NCBI GenBank assembly: GCA_944380945.1
Contig: CALWJG010000099.1
Coordinates: 1-6,041 of the forward strand
DNA from: an uncultured Agathobaculum sp.
GTDB lineage: Bacteria > Bacillota > Clostridia > Oscillospirales > Butyricicoccaceae
Direction of reading: 5' to 3'
Length of the DNA stretch: 6,041 nt
Under the pieces are notes generated by a model. The model was not told where the DNA came from. It was given only the letters and a program-made list of their open reading frames with translations, and searched no databases. Each line of letters opens with the position of its first letter. Position 1 is the first letter of the stretch. A program made the translations under genes and the position numbers. Shown here one piece after another: positions 5,954 through 6,041 of the stretch.

Positions 5954-6041
5954 CTTTCTTCCGAAAAACATTTGTCCGCCGCGCAGGGATTGCTGCACCG
6001 CCCCGCCCCCGCGCAGTATGCCCTTCATCCCGCGCCCTCCC

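Noticed and set aside
5895..5960. CodY-like box upstream of the liv promoter
   Set aside because: AATTTCAGGCAAA is only loosely like the AATTTTCWGAAAATT consensus and lies in AT-rich DNA where weak matches are expected.

Overview
The window looks like part of a high-GC Firmicutes (Clostridia) chromosome, perhaps an Oscillospiraceae-type gut anaerobe. Reasons: GC-rich codon use with AAGGAGG-type ribosome binding sites, a Gram-positive-style solute-binding lipoprotein, strong sigma-A-like promoters in short AT-rich gaps, and a tRNA with its CCA end encoded. The genus is an inference and cannot be settled from this sequence. All convincing genes are on the minus strand, so the window is best read from right to left.

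Layout in transcription order: about 260 bases of upstream DNA (5780-6041) with a good promoter; livK, the binding lipoprotein; a 227-base gap holding an intrinsic terminator and a second GC-rich hairpin; then the tightly packed livH, livM, livG and livF (gaps of 13, 1 and 16 bases); a cytidylate-kinase-like gene 14 bases after livF; a strong hairpin; and a separately promoted tRNA-Ser(GGA) that ends exactly at the left edge of the window.

The five liv genes make a complete ABC importer of the HAAT (branched-chain/hydrophobic amino acid) family: LivK captures substrate outside the membrane, LivH and LivM form the channel, and LivG and LivF hydrolyse ATP. The terminator just after livK suggests that the binding protein is made in excess over the membrane and ATPase parts, with readthrough feeding livHMGF. 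Substrate preference is inferred from family and operon order only; other amino acids or amides are possible. The kinase-like gene is probably co-transcribed, but its link to transport is unknown.

I see no mobile element, CRISPR array or clearly new system. The points most worth a second look are the structured livK-livH gap, where a Shine-Dalgarno/AUG pair is buried in the terminator hairpin, and the kinase-like gene at the operon's end.
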